Positions 33,026 through 42,547 of a stretch of 64,000 bases of DNA are shown here, one piece after another. The position numbers were made by a program, and so were the translations under genes. This DNA is from Defluviitaleaceae bacterium (GTDB lineage Bacteria; Bacillota; Clostridia; Lachnospirales; WQUN01), in contig WQVF01000006.1 in the NCBI GenBank assembly GCA_009781725.1, positions 22,810-86,809 of the forward strand. The letters are read 5' to 3'. Numbering within the stretch: position 1 is the stretch's first letter; each line of letters starts with the position of its first letter. The notes below the pieces were generated by a model. It ran no database searches. It was not told where the DNA came from and saw only the letters and a list, made by a program, of their open reading frames with translations.

Positions 33026-34234
33026 TTGGATCAATTTACTTATGTAAAGCGCGGGTATGACCCGGAGGAAGTTGACAAGTATATATCCACCCTGGAACAG
33101 GTCATTAAAAGTTACAAAGACAAGGACAATGCTATCAAAAACGCAATAATAAGTGCCCAGGTGGCAGCAGATAATGTCATGCGCAATGCTCAAATGAATG
33201 CCGATGCATACAAAGCACAAATAGGCGAGCAGCTGGTAGAAATACGAGGGACTCTAGACAGACAAAGAATGGCCCTTCAATCTTTCCAGGAAGCCTATGC
33301 TAATATGGTAAGGAAAAGCATACAGGAGCTGGAGCAATCCACCACTATGACCGACCTGTTTTCAAGGTTGGAAGAAGCCGAAAGGGCCATATCTGAATTG
33401 GAAGGCCTGGAAGCCGTGTCTGGACCAACAGCGGCACCTGCTGCTCATATGCCGCCCCCGGTAGTAGATGACAGAAGCTGGGATGCACAGTATGACCAGA
33501 GCCGGGAAGCAAGGCCTGCCATACGTGATTTCGAGCAACCCAGAGAATATGGCCGAGAAACCCCGCCTCCTCGCCGGGATATGCGTGATGTAACCCGTGA
33601 GGATATAAGGGATGTAATGCGCCCCGACCGTCGCGAGCCTATGCAAGCCCCCCTCCATGAGACTCTGTTCGACACAGACAGGGATATACGTCCCCCCTCA
33701 AGGGAATATGACCCACACCGGGAAAATGTACGCAGCCAAAGCCGGGATGCATACGCTCCTGAAACCATGCACAGCCCAGAAAGAGATATGAGAAGCCATG
33801 GCCGTGATGCCTATGCCCCTGAACCACGTGAGATGACTCGGTCTCAAAGTCGGGATAATATGTATCATCCCCCCCAGGAGCCCATGCACAGGGAAATCCC
33901 TCAAGATGTTCTCCCCCATGGAGCACAACCTCAGTATGATACCAGAGACTACGGGCAGCAATGGGATAATGCCGGTAGGGATTATATGGCCGATAGCCGT
34001 GATATGAGAAGAGACGTCCCAAGGGAAGCAAGACGAGACATGGGCCGTGATTCAAGAGAAATGGGCCGAGACGTAAGAAGGGAACCAAACCGGGATATGA
34101 TACGTACCCCGCCTCCCATGCGCCAGGAACCTAATCAGCCCATGCGTGACCTAAACCGGCCCTACATGCCTGACGCCCACGATTACCCTGACAATGAGCA
34201 AAATCTGCTTCCTCCGGTAGCATCTCTTATGTAA
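33026..34234 (+). CDS. DivIVA-domain protein with a long charged tail
   Basis: A 402-residue protein. The N-terminus VKRGYDPEEVDKYISTLEQV is the membrane-binding DivIVA/GpsB domain, followed by a coiled coil to about residue 130. The remaining 270 residues are low-complexity, rich in R, D, P and M, with many short repeats such as SRD, RDMR and RREP. Such proteins mark cell poles or septa and recruit division or wall enzymes. It starts with TTG at 33026, eight bases after AAAGGAG; the ATG at 33019 is out of frame. The tail is far longer than in Bacillus DivIVA (164 residues) and is likely disordered. Confidence 0.88.
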   Translation: MDQFTYVKRGYDPEEVDKYISTLEQVIKSYKDKDNAIKNAIISAQVAADNVMRNAQMNADAYKAQIGEQLVEIRGTLDRQRMALQSFQEAYANMVRKSIQELEQSTTMTDLFSRLEEAERAISELEGLEAVSGPTAAPAAHMPPPVVDDRSWDAQYDQSREARPAIRDFEQPREYGRETPPPRRDMRDVTREDIRDVMRPDRREPMQAPLHETLFDTDRDIRPPSREYDPHRENVRSQSRDAYAPETMHSPERDMRSHGRDAYAPEPREMTRSQSRDNMYHPPQEPMHREIPQDVLPHGAQPQYDTRDYGQQWDNAGRDYMADSRDMRRDVPREARRDMGRDSREMGRDVRREPNRDMIRTPPPMRQEPNQPMRDLNRPYMPDAHDYPDNEQNLLPPVASLM

Positions 34235-34277
34235 GTTTCATGTAAGATTTTTGTAAGCATAATGTAAACAAAAAATG

Positions 34278-34321
34278 AACCCCCATATGGTATATTGTCA
34301 TAAAACCACATGGGGGTTTTC
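34278..34321 (+). terminator. terminator of the DivIVA gene
   Basis: AACCCCCAT (34278-34286) pairs with ATGGGGGTT (34310-34318), with TGG-CCA pairing inside, followed by TTTTC. Confidence 0.85.
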
Positions 34322-34414
34322 TATATCATTTTCTTACATATCTGCGGAACTACTGCAGATACTATACGTTAACAGTTATAAGAATAAAACCCATGATTTT
34401 TCAAGGAGGACAAT

Positions 34415-35779
34415 ATGAGAAAAAATTTAGCAAAATTTACAGCAGTAATTATGGCATTTGCAATGCTACTTGCATTGCTTCCCTCTGGGGCGGTTGAAGC
34501 CCAGGCTGCCAGCTCCAGTACACCGATAAGGGTTACCGTAAATGGGCGGTGGGTACATTTCCCCGACCAGCAACCCGTTATGGTGCAAAATCGCCTGCTG
34601 GTACCTGTAGGCGGCGTATTCCAGGAAATGGGCTTCACTCCCTACTGGGATTCTGTAACCCGTATTGCAACCCTTACCCGTAGCGATATTAATATTATTA
34701 TCCCTGCCGGTTCCAATTCCTTTGCGGCCAATCATGTAATCATCACCCCTCCTGTCCCACAAAGGATGATTAATAACAGAATGATGCTGCCCCTTAGGGC
34801 AATAACAGATGCGGTAGGCGGCACAGCAATTTGGGATTCCGTACACAGGATAGCCCATATTACTGTAGCAATACCACACCAACCCACCCCGACCCCAACT
34901 CCTTCTGCTACACCAACACCTACCCCCACACCTCAAGCCACTCCGGTGCCTCTTCGCACCGCGGCACCTCAGTTTGAAGGAAATCCCGCAAACTTTGCTT
35001 TAGGCGGCGTTGCGTATATGCTGGGCGTCCGCTATACAGACGCGATTTGGGGAGTACACGGAACTACAGGTTGGTCGCGTCATAATCTTGACAGACGATT
35101 CAATCATCTCAATATAACAATCGGCCGTCTGGATGGCTCAGGCAATGAAGCAAGAGCGGTACGGTTCTTTGGGGATCATAATCAGATTCTGGCAACTGTG
35201 CTTGTTACAGGCCCGACCTTCCACCCAGTCAATGTAACTGTCCCAACAGCTGGTGTTTCCATTCTACGAATTGAAATAGAAGACCCGGGCCCAAGCGCGG
35301 CAGGTGCCGTTGTAGTACTTGGCAATGCCATGCTCCACCCTACCGCACCCGGCCATACCCCGGCACCTACCCCAACACCGTCTCCGGTACCGTTTTTATC
35401 CACAGTGCCTCAATTTGAAGGCTCTCCTGGCTTTGCCTCAGGTGGTAACGCATATATGTTAGGCATTCGCCATTCTAATTCGGTATGGGGAATCAATGTT
35501 CCTGGCGGCGTAGCTTGGTCAAATCATAACCTCGGTGGACGCTTTACCACCGTAACCGCTACAGTAGGACGGTTTGATGGCACAGGTACAGCAAGGAGAT
35601 ATATACGGTTCATTGGCGATAATAATCGGTTGATAGCATCCTTTGCCGTGGAAGGCATAAACTTCCAGCCTGTGAATATAACATTTAATGTTCAGTCTGT
35701 CTCAATTTTGAGAATAGAAATTGACGAGCCTGGTACCCACGGTGCCGCTGTTGTACTAAGTAATGTAATGATTCATTAA
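34415..35779 (+). CDS. secreted stalk-domain protein with duplicated beta-sandwich domain
   Basis: A 454-residue exported protein. A signal peptide (1-32) ends at AQAAS. Residues about 38-155 are a copper-amine-oxidase N-terminal-like stalk domain (VTVNGRWVHFPDQQPVMVQN, NNRMMLPLRAITDAVGG, WDSVHRIAHI). A Pro-Thr linker follows, then two copies of a 130-residue domain (about 185-310 and 325-454), each with PQFEG, YMLGVRY/YMLGIRH, W..HNL..RF and ending ILRIEIE. The duplicated unit resembles NPCBM-like carbohydrate-binding sandwiches. No catalytic domain is present. AAGGAGG precedes the ATG. The next gene encodes a related protein. Confidence 0.8.
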   Translation: MRKNLAKFTAVIMAFAMLLALLPSGAVEAQAASSSTPIRVTVNGRWVHFPDQQPVMVQNRLLVPVGGVFQEMGFTPYWDSVTRIATLTRSDINIIIPAGSNSFAANHVIITPPVPQRMINNRMMLPLRAITDAVGGTAIWDSVHRIAHITVAIPHQPTPTPTPSATPTPTPTPQATPVPLRTAAPQFEGNPANFALGGVAYMLGVRYTDAIWGVHGTTGWSRHNLDRRFNHLNITIGRLDGSGNEARAVRFFGDHNQILATVLVTGPTFHPVNVTVPTAGVSILRIEIEDPGPSAAGAVVVLGNAMLHPTAPGHTPAPTPTPSPVPFLSTVPQFEGSPGFASGGNAYMLGIRHSNSVWGINVPGGVAWSNHNLGGRFTTVTATVGRFDGTGTARRYIRFIGDNNRLIASFAVEGINFQPVNITFNVQSVSILRIEIDEPGTHGAAVVLSNVMIH

Positions 35780-35804
35780 ATAAAGCATAATCGGACACAA
35801 TGCC

Positions 35805-35833
35805 CGTCATCCCGGCACAAGGCCGGGATGACG
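35805..35833. repeat. REP-like palindrome CGTCATCCCGG
   Basis: CGTCATCCCGGC (35805-35816) and GCCGGGATGACG (35822-35833) form a perfect 12-bp hairpin between the two stalk-protein genes. The same arms flank the larger element at 55398-55476. GTCATCCCGG palindromes are widespread bacterial interspersed repeats. Confidence 0.8.
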
Positions 35834-35870
35834 AAGCTGAATACGTAAGAGGAATTAACGGAGGTGTATC

Positions 35871-37091
35871 TTGAGAATTTTTGCAACTAAACACAAAAAC
35901 AAATTAATGTCTATGGGAGTAGCCCTTGTAATGGCACTGGCGCTGATTATTGCACCACTAGGGGGCTCATACTCAGAGGCGCAAGCCAACACGCCCCCTA
36001 ATGTAACCGTAGACGGTCACTTAGTATCTTTTCCGGATCAGCGTCCTATAATTGTGGGCAACCGGGTACTTGTTCCCGTCCGGGGAGTATTCGAACGGAT
36101 GGGCTTTACCGTAACCTGGGATTCGCCCAACCGTATTGCACGCCTGGAGCGGGCTGATACATTGGTAATCATCCCAGCGGATATGTCTGCCTTTGTAGTC
36201 AATGCCCAGATTGTGACCCCGGATGTGCCTCAGAGGATTGTAAATAACCGACTGATGCTGCCCCTAAGATATGTGGCGGAGGCAGTAGGAGGCACAGCCT
36301 ATTGGGACCAGACAAACAGGGTGGCCATTATTACAACCGCCGCAACACCGACACCGACTCCAGCGCCGACTGCCACTCCATCACCCACGCCATCACCCAC
36401 TCCATCACCATCACCACCTGCGGCATCAGTTACAATAACCTTTAATCCAGCCCCTGGTCAGCTTCCATACGGCGTTGTCAATACATTTCAGCACCCAACA
36501 GGTACTCAGCTGACTTCACTACCAACACCGACTCGTGATGGGTATACTTTTGCAGGTTGGACAGCAAACGGACAACTCATCAATCTTCCTCATACTTTTA
36601 ACACAAACACGACGCTATATGCCTCTTGGACACCCCAAGGCGCGGCTACACCAACACCAACTCCATCTCCCCGTCCATTGAGCACTTTCCCCCAAAGCAA
36701 TGTGCATAATATTCGATGGGGCAGCGCACCTGTCCAGGGTCCTAATCGTAACGGCTTGATTCGGGCCGTTGGGGGTGAGTATACTGAGCAACGGGAATCC
36801 TATTCAAGGATGGATATTAACTTGGACGGCCAAAATGCCAGAAGATTAACCGGATATGTAGGCCGAACCGGTGCTGCAGCATATGTTGCGGATGCCGCAC
36901 CACGCAGAGCGACAATATATGGCGACGGTTATGTCCTTGACTACTTCGATATAGGAGGTAATACAGCTGCTATACCCTTTGACATCGATATCAGCGGTGT
37001 AAGGACCTTGCGAGTTCATTTCGATGCTATCGGCCCTATAGAAGAACGGGGCGTCAGCCTGATTATGTTTGATTTACGGGTTAACTGGTAG
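35871..37091 (+). CDS. secreted stalk-domain protein with InlB-type repeat
   Basis: A 406-residue exported protein. A signal peptide ends near AQANT (about 43). The stalk domain (45-165) closely parallels the preceding protein (VTVDGHLVSFPDQRPIIVGN, NNRLMLPLRYVAEAVGG). A Pro-Thr-Ser linker is followed by one Listeria-Bacteroides (InlB B) repeat with GYTFAGWTANGQLI and LYASW, a second linker, and a C-terminal beta domain (about 275-406) of the NPCBM kind (RTLRVHFDAIG). It starts with TTG at 35871, five bases after GGAGGT. The paralogous pair probably works at the cell surface in binding polymers. Confidence 0.8.
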   Translation: MRIFATKHKNKLMSMGVALVMALALIIAPLGGSYSEAQANTPPNVTVDGHLVSFPDQRPIIVGNRVLVPVRGVFERMGFTVTWDSPNRIARLERADTLVIIPADMSAFVVNAQIVTPDVPQRIVNNRLMLPLRYVAEAVGGTAYWDQTNRVAIITTAATPTPTPAPTATPSPTPSPTPSPSPPAASVTITFNPAPGQLPYGVVNTFQHPTGTQLTSLPTPTRDGYTFAGWTANGQLINLPHTFNTNTTLYASWTPQGAATPTPTPSPRPLSTFPQSNVHNIRWGSAPVQGPNRNGLIRAVGGEYTEQRESYSRMDINLDGQNARRLTGYVGRTGAAAYVADAAPRRATIYGDGYVLDYFDIGGNTAAIPFDIDISGVRTLRVHFDAIGPIEERGVSLIMFDLRVNW

Positions 37092-37114
37092 GACAATAAA
37101 ATAGCAAACTAGGC

Positions 37115-37151
37115 AGCCCCCATCTTGGCAAAACCGAGATGGGGGCTTTTT
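37115..37151 (+). terminator. terminator of the stalk-protein operon
   Basis: AGCCCCCATCTTGG (37115-37128) and CCGAGATGGGGGCT (37134-37147) form a 14-bp stem with one wobble, followed by a T run. Confidence 0.9.
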
Positions 37152-37184
37152 CTTATACAACAACTGTAATATACTACGTACATT

Positions 37185-38804
37185 ATGACGAAGCTAATCA
37201 AGGCCACAAAAAAACCTAAAATCCGCACAAAGTTGATTATTATCTACTTGGTGGCAGGCATATTGCCGTGTTTGCTAATCAGCGGGCTGATGATACGTAA
37301 TGCCCGCACCTCCCTCCTTGAGCAGCGTACCGAGATACTGCGGCTGGATAACCAGCGGGTACGCAGTGCCATGTTTTCAATTTTGTATCAAAGCACCAGG
37401 ATATCCGACACTATTTTCTTTGACGAGCAAACCCGGCAGCTAGTGACCCATATATATGCATCACCCCAGGATGTATCCGCCATGTACCGAGACTATACTC
37501 TCACCCAAAACTTGATATCTCTGACCCCTGCAATCTCAGGCATTCGTATCTTTGTAACCAATGACAGCATGATATCCAGGGGACCTTTTGTGGTTGTGGA
37601 TGAGACAGTGCTATCGGCGGATTGGTTTAACCGGGCAATACATACACGAGGCGAAATTACTTGGATATACGATACAGACATAGACAACTTAGGCGGCCTC
37701 AGACTAGTGCGCAATATTCCTTTACCACATGACGAACAATTTGCGGTCATGGTTATTACCATCAGCAATAACTACCTCGCCCTATCAATAGAAGGCGGGG
37801 ATTTATTATATGTCTTATATCTCAACGAGGCTCAGCTATTTTACCGTTCCCATAGCATTACTGGACGGCTTGAAGCTAATGATATTTTTAACAGGCCATT
37901 CAGCATCTTTGATATAGAGTTGGGGGGGCAGACCGCGTTGGGATATGCCGGGCGGGTAGTGCCTTTTCATAGCAATGATGCCTTTCAGATACTTGCCTTT
38001 GATGCTACCGTATACCGGGATATAGCAAGTTCATTTAATATGACTTTGGCAATGGTTGTCGGAGTGCTTATTATTCCATTACTGCTCATAATGTGGTTTA
38101 CCTCCAACCTTAGCGAGGAAATAAACAGGAAAGAATTAGACCAGCAAAAGCTTATTAACTATCAACAGGAAATGGAATTCAAGATGCTTTCAAGTCAGAT
38201 AAATCCCCATTTCCTGTTCAATGCCCTGGAAACCATTAGGATGAAAGCCGTTGTGGATAGCCAAGCCGAGATTGCATATATCATAAAACGCCTGGGCTCA
38301 CTAATGCGCCATATGATTAAGGCCAAAGACCATATGATTACCCTCCATTCCGAGCTGGAGAATATCCATAGTTATTTGATTATCCAACGCTTTCGTTTCG
38401 GGGAAAGATTCAACTATGAAATTACTGTATCCCCGGAGATTGATACACAAAACTATATGATTCTCCCATTGCTGGTTCAACCAATCGTAGAAAATGCATT
38501 AATACATGGCTTGGAAAACCGGCTGGAAGACGGATGGATAAAAATCGATGTTTTTCGGGAGGACCAATTCCTAATGATACGAGTAGAGGACAATGGCACC
38601 GGATTTGATGAGGATATAAAGGCAGAACTTAAAAAACGGATGGAAAATCCAAAGGAAACCCCTCAAGATGCAGGCATCGGCCTATCCAATACACATCAGC
38701 GGATACGCATGTTTTATGGAAATGATTACGGTGTTGAAATAAACAGCAAAAAAAATGAAGGCACTGTATCCCTTTCCAGGTTGCCTTGGGAGGTGAACCA
38801 GTGA
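37185..38804 (+). CDS. YesM-type sensor histidine kinase
   Basis: A 539-residue membrane kinase. TM1 (about 18-38) and TM2 (about 285-305) enclose an extracellular sensor of the dCache kind. The cytoplasmic part begins with a short coiled coil, then the His_kinase domain with the phosphoacceptor in QINPHFLFNALETIRM (H about 342), and a HATPase with PIVENALIHG, VEDNGTGF and GIGLSNTHQRI. It phosphorylates the YesN partner whose GTG start overlaps its stop. There is no ribosome site, and TATACT at 37170-37175 places the transcript start almost at the ATG, so the message may be leaderless. It most likely senses sugars for the adjacent locus. Confidence 0.93.
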   Translation: MTKLIKATKKPKIRTKLIIIYLVAGILPCLLISGLMIRNARTSLLEQRTEILRLDNQRVRSAMFSILYQSTRISDTIFFDEQTRQLVTHIYASPQDVSAMYRDYTLTQNLISLTPAISGIRIFVTNDSMISRGPFVVVDETVLSADWFNRAIHTRGEITWIYDTDIDNLGGLRLVRNIPLPHDEQFAVMVITISNNYLALSIEGGDLLYVLYLNEAQLFYRSHSITGRLEANDIFNRPFSIFDIELGGQTALGYAGRVVPFHSNDAFQILAFDATVYRDIASSFNMTLAMVVGVLIIPLLLIMWFTSNLSEEINRKELDQQKLINYQQEMEFKMLSSQINPHFLFNALETIRMKAVVDSQAEIAYIIKRLGSLMRHMIKAKDHMITLHSELENIHSYLIIQRFRFGERFNYEITVSPEIDTQNYMILPLLVQPIVENALIHGLENRLEDGWIKIDVFREDQFLMIRVEDNGTGFDEDIKAELKKRMENPKETPQDAGIGLSNTHQRIRMFYGNDYGVEINSKKNEGTVSLSRLPWEVNQ

Positions 38805-40234
38805 AGCTGCTAATAATTGACGACGAGCCCCTGGTACGCCAGGGACTAAAAAAATTGATTCCGTGGAAAAAACATGGCATCGAGATATGTGGAGAAGCTG
38901 CGAACGGCATACAAGGCTTACAGTTAATAATGGAGATAACACCTGATATTGTGCTACTGGATATACGTATGCCCGGCATGGACGGCCTTGAGACAGCAAA
39001 AAAAGCCCGAGAGGGTGGCTATACAGGGAAGTTCATTATTCTAAGCGGATACACGGATTTTGAATACGCAAAAAAGGCCATCGCATTAGGGGTTAGTGAT
39101 TTTTTGGTAAAACCTGTAGATGAAGACGAGCTTCTCGCCGCCATGGAAAAAGCAGTCAAGGACTTAGAAAACGATAGAATTATGTTGGCATATAAAACCG
39201 ATGATATCTTAGAGCTAAAGCGGAAGATATTTGGGGATTTATGCGAGGGCAAGCTTAAATGGAATCCAAGCATTGGGCAAATAACCGGTATAGCAAGTGA
39301 CAAAGGCCATTACGAACTTGTACTAATACAAGGGAATACAGGAAAGTTGTATCAAGAAATAATGACCACGGTGGACAGTTGCGATGTTACGTTGATTCAG
39401 GGTAAGCAAAGCATAATGAAATTCCATAGAGAATTGGGAAAACATCATGACGAAGACAAAACTGCTTTGTTCTTTTTAAGTGGAATACGGGATGTTTTCA
39501 GCGACAGAATGATTAACGAGCTATATTCCCAAGCAAGGGCCACCTGGCGCAAACTTTTTCAATTGCGCACTCCCGGCAGATATGTTTACCAACACACTCA
39601 CAACCAGAAAACCAATCTGCCGGATACAAAAGAATCCAGTCATATGATTTGTGTTTGCATAAAAAACGGGGACAACATTAAATCCCCAATGACAGCACTT
39701 GCAACCCAATTATGTGACGCAGATGCAAACAAAGATGAAATTGTAGGCATCCTGCAAGAAATTTATATCAATGTGGTTTCCTATTTTACCAAAGAGCAAA
39801 AAATCAAAGTAAGTGGCCCACTACTAAACTTGCCCCATTCGGATTCGCTGTCGGAATACTGTACCAACATGGAAGATGAATTTACCAAGATTATGGCAGC
39901 ATTACATGACCGGCCGTTTGAAGACATTGCTACACAGATATGTAAAATAATAGAAGCTGAGTTCCACCAGCCTTTAAAGCTCAAGACGCTAGCAGAAAAA
40001 CTAGGTTATAACCCTGCATACCTGGGCAAGGTGTTAAAACAGGCTACTGGCCTCACATTCAATGAGTATCTTGATAAAACCAGGATTGCACATGCCAAGG
40101 TATTACTTGAGAATAATATCTCCATAACCAGTGTCGCAAAAAAATGCGGGTATCAATCATTGGATTACTTCACCAGTGTATATAAGAAGCATGAGGGATG
40201 TACCCCTTCGGCTTACAGGAATCGATTACACTAA
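38801..40234 (+). CDS. YesN-type response regulator (receiver plus AraC HTH)
   Basis: A 477-residue activator. The receiver (1-125) has IDDEP (6-10), D54 in IVLLDIRMPGMDG, and K in FLVKPVDED. A long central region follows, then a double HTH AraC domain (about 380-477): LKTLAEKLGYNPAYLGKVLK and ISITSVAKKCGYQSLDYFTS, closing with CTPSAYR. It starts with GTG at 38801, five bases after GGGAGGTG and overlapping the kinase stop. It is expected to activate the transporter and enzyme genes from 40342. Confidence 0.93.
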   Translation: MKLLIIDDEPLVRQGLKKLIPWKKHGIEICGEAANGIQGLQLIMEITPDIVLLDIRMPGMDGLETAKKAREGGYTGKFIILSGYTDFEYAKKAIALGVSDFLVKPVDEDELLAAMEKAVKDLENDRIMLAYKTDDILELKRKIFGDLCEGKLKWNPSIGQITGIASDKGHYELVLIQGNTGKLYQEIMTTVDSCDVTLIQGKQSIMKFHRELGKHHDEDKTALFFLSGIRDVFSDRMINELYSQARATWRKLFQLRTPGRYVYQHTHNQKTNLPDTKESSHMICVCIKNGDNIKSPMTALATQLCDADANKDEIVGILQEIYINVVSYFTKEQKIKVSGPLLNLPHSDSLSEYCTNMEDEFTKIMAALHDRPFEDIATQICKIIEAEFHQPLKLKTLAEKLGYNPAYLGKVLKQATGLTFNEYLDKTRIAHAKVLLENNISITSVAKKCGYQSLDYFTSVYKKHEGCTPSAYRNRLH

Positions 40235-40297
40235 TTATTAAAGGTAAATTCCCTGTTTTGCCGGGTACACATATTTTTTTTGGTCAACAATAATTAG

Positions 40298-40329
40298 GTT
40301 GCTTCCCATGGAGGCAACTTATTTTATTT
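40298..40329 (+). terminator. terminator-like hairpin after yesN
   Basis: GTTGCTTCC (40298-40306) and GGAGGCAAC (40310-40318) pair with one wobble around a CAT loop, followed by TTATTTTATTT. It may attenuate read-through into the sugar operon. Confidence 0.6.
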
Positions 40330-40341
40330 GGAGGCGATTTC

Positions 40342-42477
40342 ATGAATTGTGAGTACAGAGCAGGAGATTATGTTCTGGAGTTTGACAATAACACAGGCCG
40401 GTGGGTTTCTTTAGCTTACAAAGGAAAGCAAATTCTATCCGGCGGAAATATGCTTTCGAATGTTGCGTTGAAAATTGACGGTGTCACTACCCTCACCCGC
40501 ACCCAATACCATATGCATAATGTGTTTGACTCTACTTCCATAGCGCAGGACCTAAAACCAGTATCCATTGCGGGTGGAGAATCTTCATTCATAATAGAAC
40601 TGGAGGGCACCGGCTGGAAGGTTATTGAAAAATTTTCTTATAATGTCGCCGCCGATAGACTAGAACGCCGATTCACCATTACAAACAACACAAAAAAAAC
40701 CGCCCTGCTGCGCAATATTACTATCCGTACTCCAGTTATGGCTGATATGAATAACGGCATAATCGAAATGCCTGGTTATCCAGATATCCTAGGCCTAAAA
40801 TGCACAAAAATCCCCATGGGACGTTACGAGGCTCTGCCCCTTACCGCCGAAACTCAGGAACCATCCTGGCGGCCCGGCCTCCTTGGAGCTGTACTACCCC
40901 ATGTGCATATGAGCGCATGGGCTTTTGCGGAACTGCCTACTTTTTGGCAGATACTCAAAGGAGATAAAGGGGTATGGTTTGAGCATTTATGGGAATGCCC
41001 TGCCAGACTTCATGAGGGCGAAGCCTTAGAGCTTGGGACCCAGTACTTCAAATGTGGCACAGAGGAGTTTAAAGAAAGTCTTGGGTCTATGCATGATTTT
41101 TGGGATGAGGTAGGAGTTGTAACAAATACCCCTACACCCACTTGGGCAAAAGAGGCAACTATTTATGAGGTGCTAATCGGTGCAAAGCATTTTCATCGTA
41201 GTGGTAAGACATATAGCCCATATCCTGAGGTTGAGAATCTCATAGCTGACTTGGAGCGTATCCATGAGATAGGCTTTGACACTTTGCAAATTATGCCCCG
41301 TTTTCCTTTTCCCAATTATTCCGTACATGATTATTTTGATATCGATACCCATTACGGCCCTATCCAGTCTATGAGAGAGCTTGTTCGCAGAGCCCACAGT
41401 CTGGGAATGAAAGTATTGCTGGACATTGTACTCCACGGCGTTTCGGATAAAGCCCTTAATAAAAACGCAATCCATGAGCGGCATCCTCTTTTGGATGAGC
41501 ATCCGGAGTTTTTTATTTATACAGAAGCCGGGCATGTAGGGGCGACTTATACCTGGGGCTTTGACCAGTACAACCAGAAGTTTAGGGAGTATATGGCTGA
41601 GGTTGTCTGTTTTTATATTAATGAATTGGATGTGGACGGTTTTAGACTGGATGCAATCCATTGGAACTTCTTCCCTAATTGGAAAGAAGATATTGGATAT
41701 CCGGCATACAAGACCCTGACGGGCAGCTTTGGGATGTTTGAAAATGCACGGAAAGCCATGCTTAAGCTAAAACCCAATGCCATATTCTATACAGAGACCC
41801 CAGGCCCCTTGATGGCCAATGCATGTAATCTCTTTTACAACTATGACGAGGTTTTCTTATATGAGAATCTGCTGCTTGTGAAGGTTGATGACCATACCTC
41901 CCCTCAGTACCGCAAACGTATGACGCCACTTACCGCCCAGGAGGTGGCTAGATGGTTGGATTTGCGCAAAAAGGTTATGCCTCGCGGGGTCACGAAGGTG
42001 CTCCACGCAGACTCTCATGACTCCCATGAGTGGTCTTGGATTGGGATGTTTAGGCGAGAGTATTTTGGGATGCGCGAAACCCTTGCGCTGTTTGCATATT
42101 GCTGCTTCGTTGAAGGAGCTGTCATGAACTTTGTTGGTGGGGAAGATGGCTTTGAAGAAGAATACAAACGGCTAATTGAGGCTCGCAAAAAATATAAGCC
42201 GCTATTATCTGGGACATGTGATTATTTGGCTATTAGCAGCGATTGTCCGAGTCTTTTTACTCCCATGCGCTCCTATAAAAAGGAAGTTGTGATTCCTGTG
42301 ATTAACTTCTCCGACAGGACTGTGGAGAGTGAACTGGATATTTCCGCTGTTGCTCTTGATTGTACCGTATATGAGATTTTTTCGGGCGTTAAGCAGCATA
42401 CCTCCACTGGGCGTATTAGATTAAGTCTTGAGCCATATGGGTATCAGGCATGGGAGGTTATCACTAATAATCACTAA
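40342..42477 (+). CDS. GH13-superfamily glycoside hydrolase, atypical
   Basis: A 711-residue enzyme without signal peptide, so probably cytosolic. Residues 1-250 form a beta-sandwich I cannot assign. The TIM barrel (about 265-640) has the GH13 triad: nucleophile D in DVDGFRLDAIHW (about 437), acid/base E in AIFYTETPG (about 484), and transition-state D in HADSHDSHEW (about 560). Region I, normally DxxxNH, reads LDIVLHGVS and lacks the Asn-His pair, and region IV has SHDS for NHD. A C-terminal beta domain follows. It probably cleaves an alpha-linked oligosaccharide taken up by the next genes. GGAGGC precedes the ATG. Confidence 0.8.
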   Translation: MNCEYRAGDYVLEFDNNTGRWVSLAYKGKQILSGGNMLSNVALKIDGVTTLTRTQYHMHNVFDSTSIAQDLKPVSIAGGESSFIIELEGTGWKVIEKFSYNVAADRLERRFTITNNTKKTALLRNITIRTPVMADMNNGIIEMPGYPDILGLKCTKIPMGRYEALPLTAETQEPSWRPGLLGAVLPHVHMSAWAFAELPTFWQILKGDKGVWFEHLWECPARLHEGEALELGTQYFKCGTEEFKESLGSMHDFWDEVGVVTNTPTPTWAKEATIYEVLIGAKHFHRSGKTYSPYPEVENLIADLERIHEIGFDTLQIMPRFPFPNYSVHDYFDIDTHYGPIQSMRELVRRAHSLGMKVLLDIVLHGVSDKALNKNAIHERHPLLDEHPEFFIYTEAGHVGATYTWGFDQYNQKFREYMAEVVCFYINELDVDGFRLDAIHWNFFPNWKEDIGYPAYKTLTGSFGMFENARKAMLKLKPNAIFYTETPGPLMANACNLFYNYDEVFLYENLLLVKVDDHTSPQYRKRMTPLTAQEVARWLDLRKKVMPRGVTKVLHADSHDSHEWSWIGMFRREYFGMRETLALFAYCCFVEGAVMNFVGGEDGFEEEYKRLIEARKKYKPLLSGTCDYLAISSDCPSLFTPMRSYKKEVVIPVINFSDRTVESELDISAVALDCTVYEIFSGVKQHTSTGRIRLSLEPYGYQAWEVITNNH

Positions 42478-42547
42478 AAATATCTCTATTTTACCCGGTG
42501 TGTATGTTAGGATTTTAGTGAGATACTGGGCTGGCTGGAGGTGACTC

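Noticed and set aside
33639..34088. Long minus-strand ORFs over the DivIVA tail
   Set aside because: They arise from the repetitive R/D/P-rich coding bias and have no ribosome sites.
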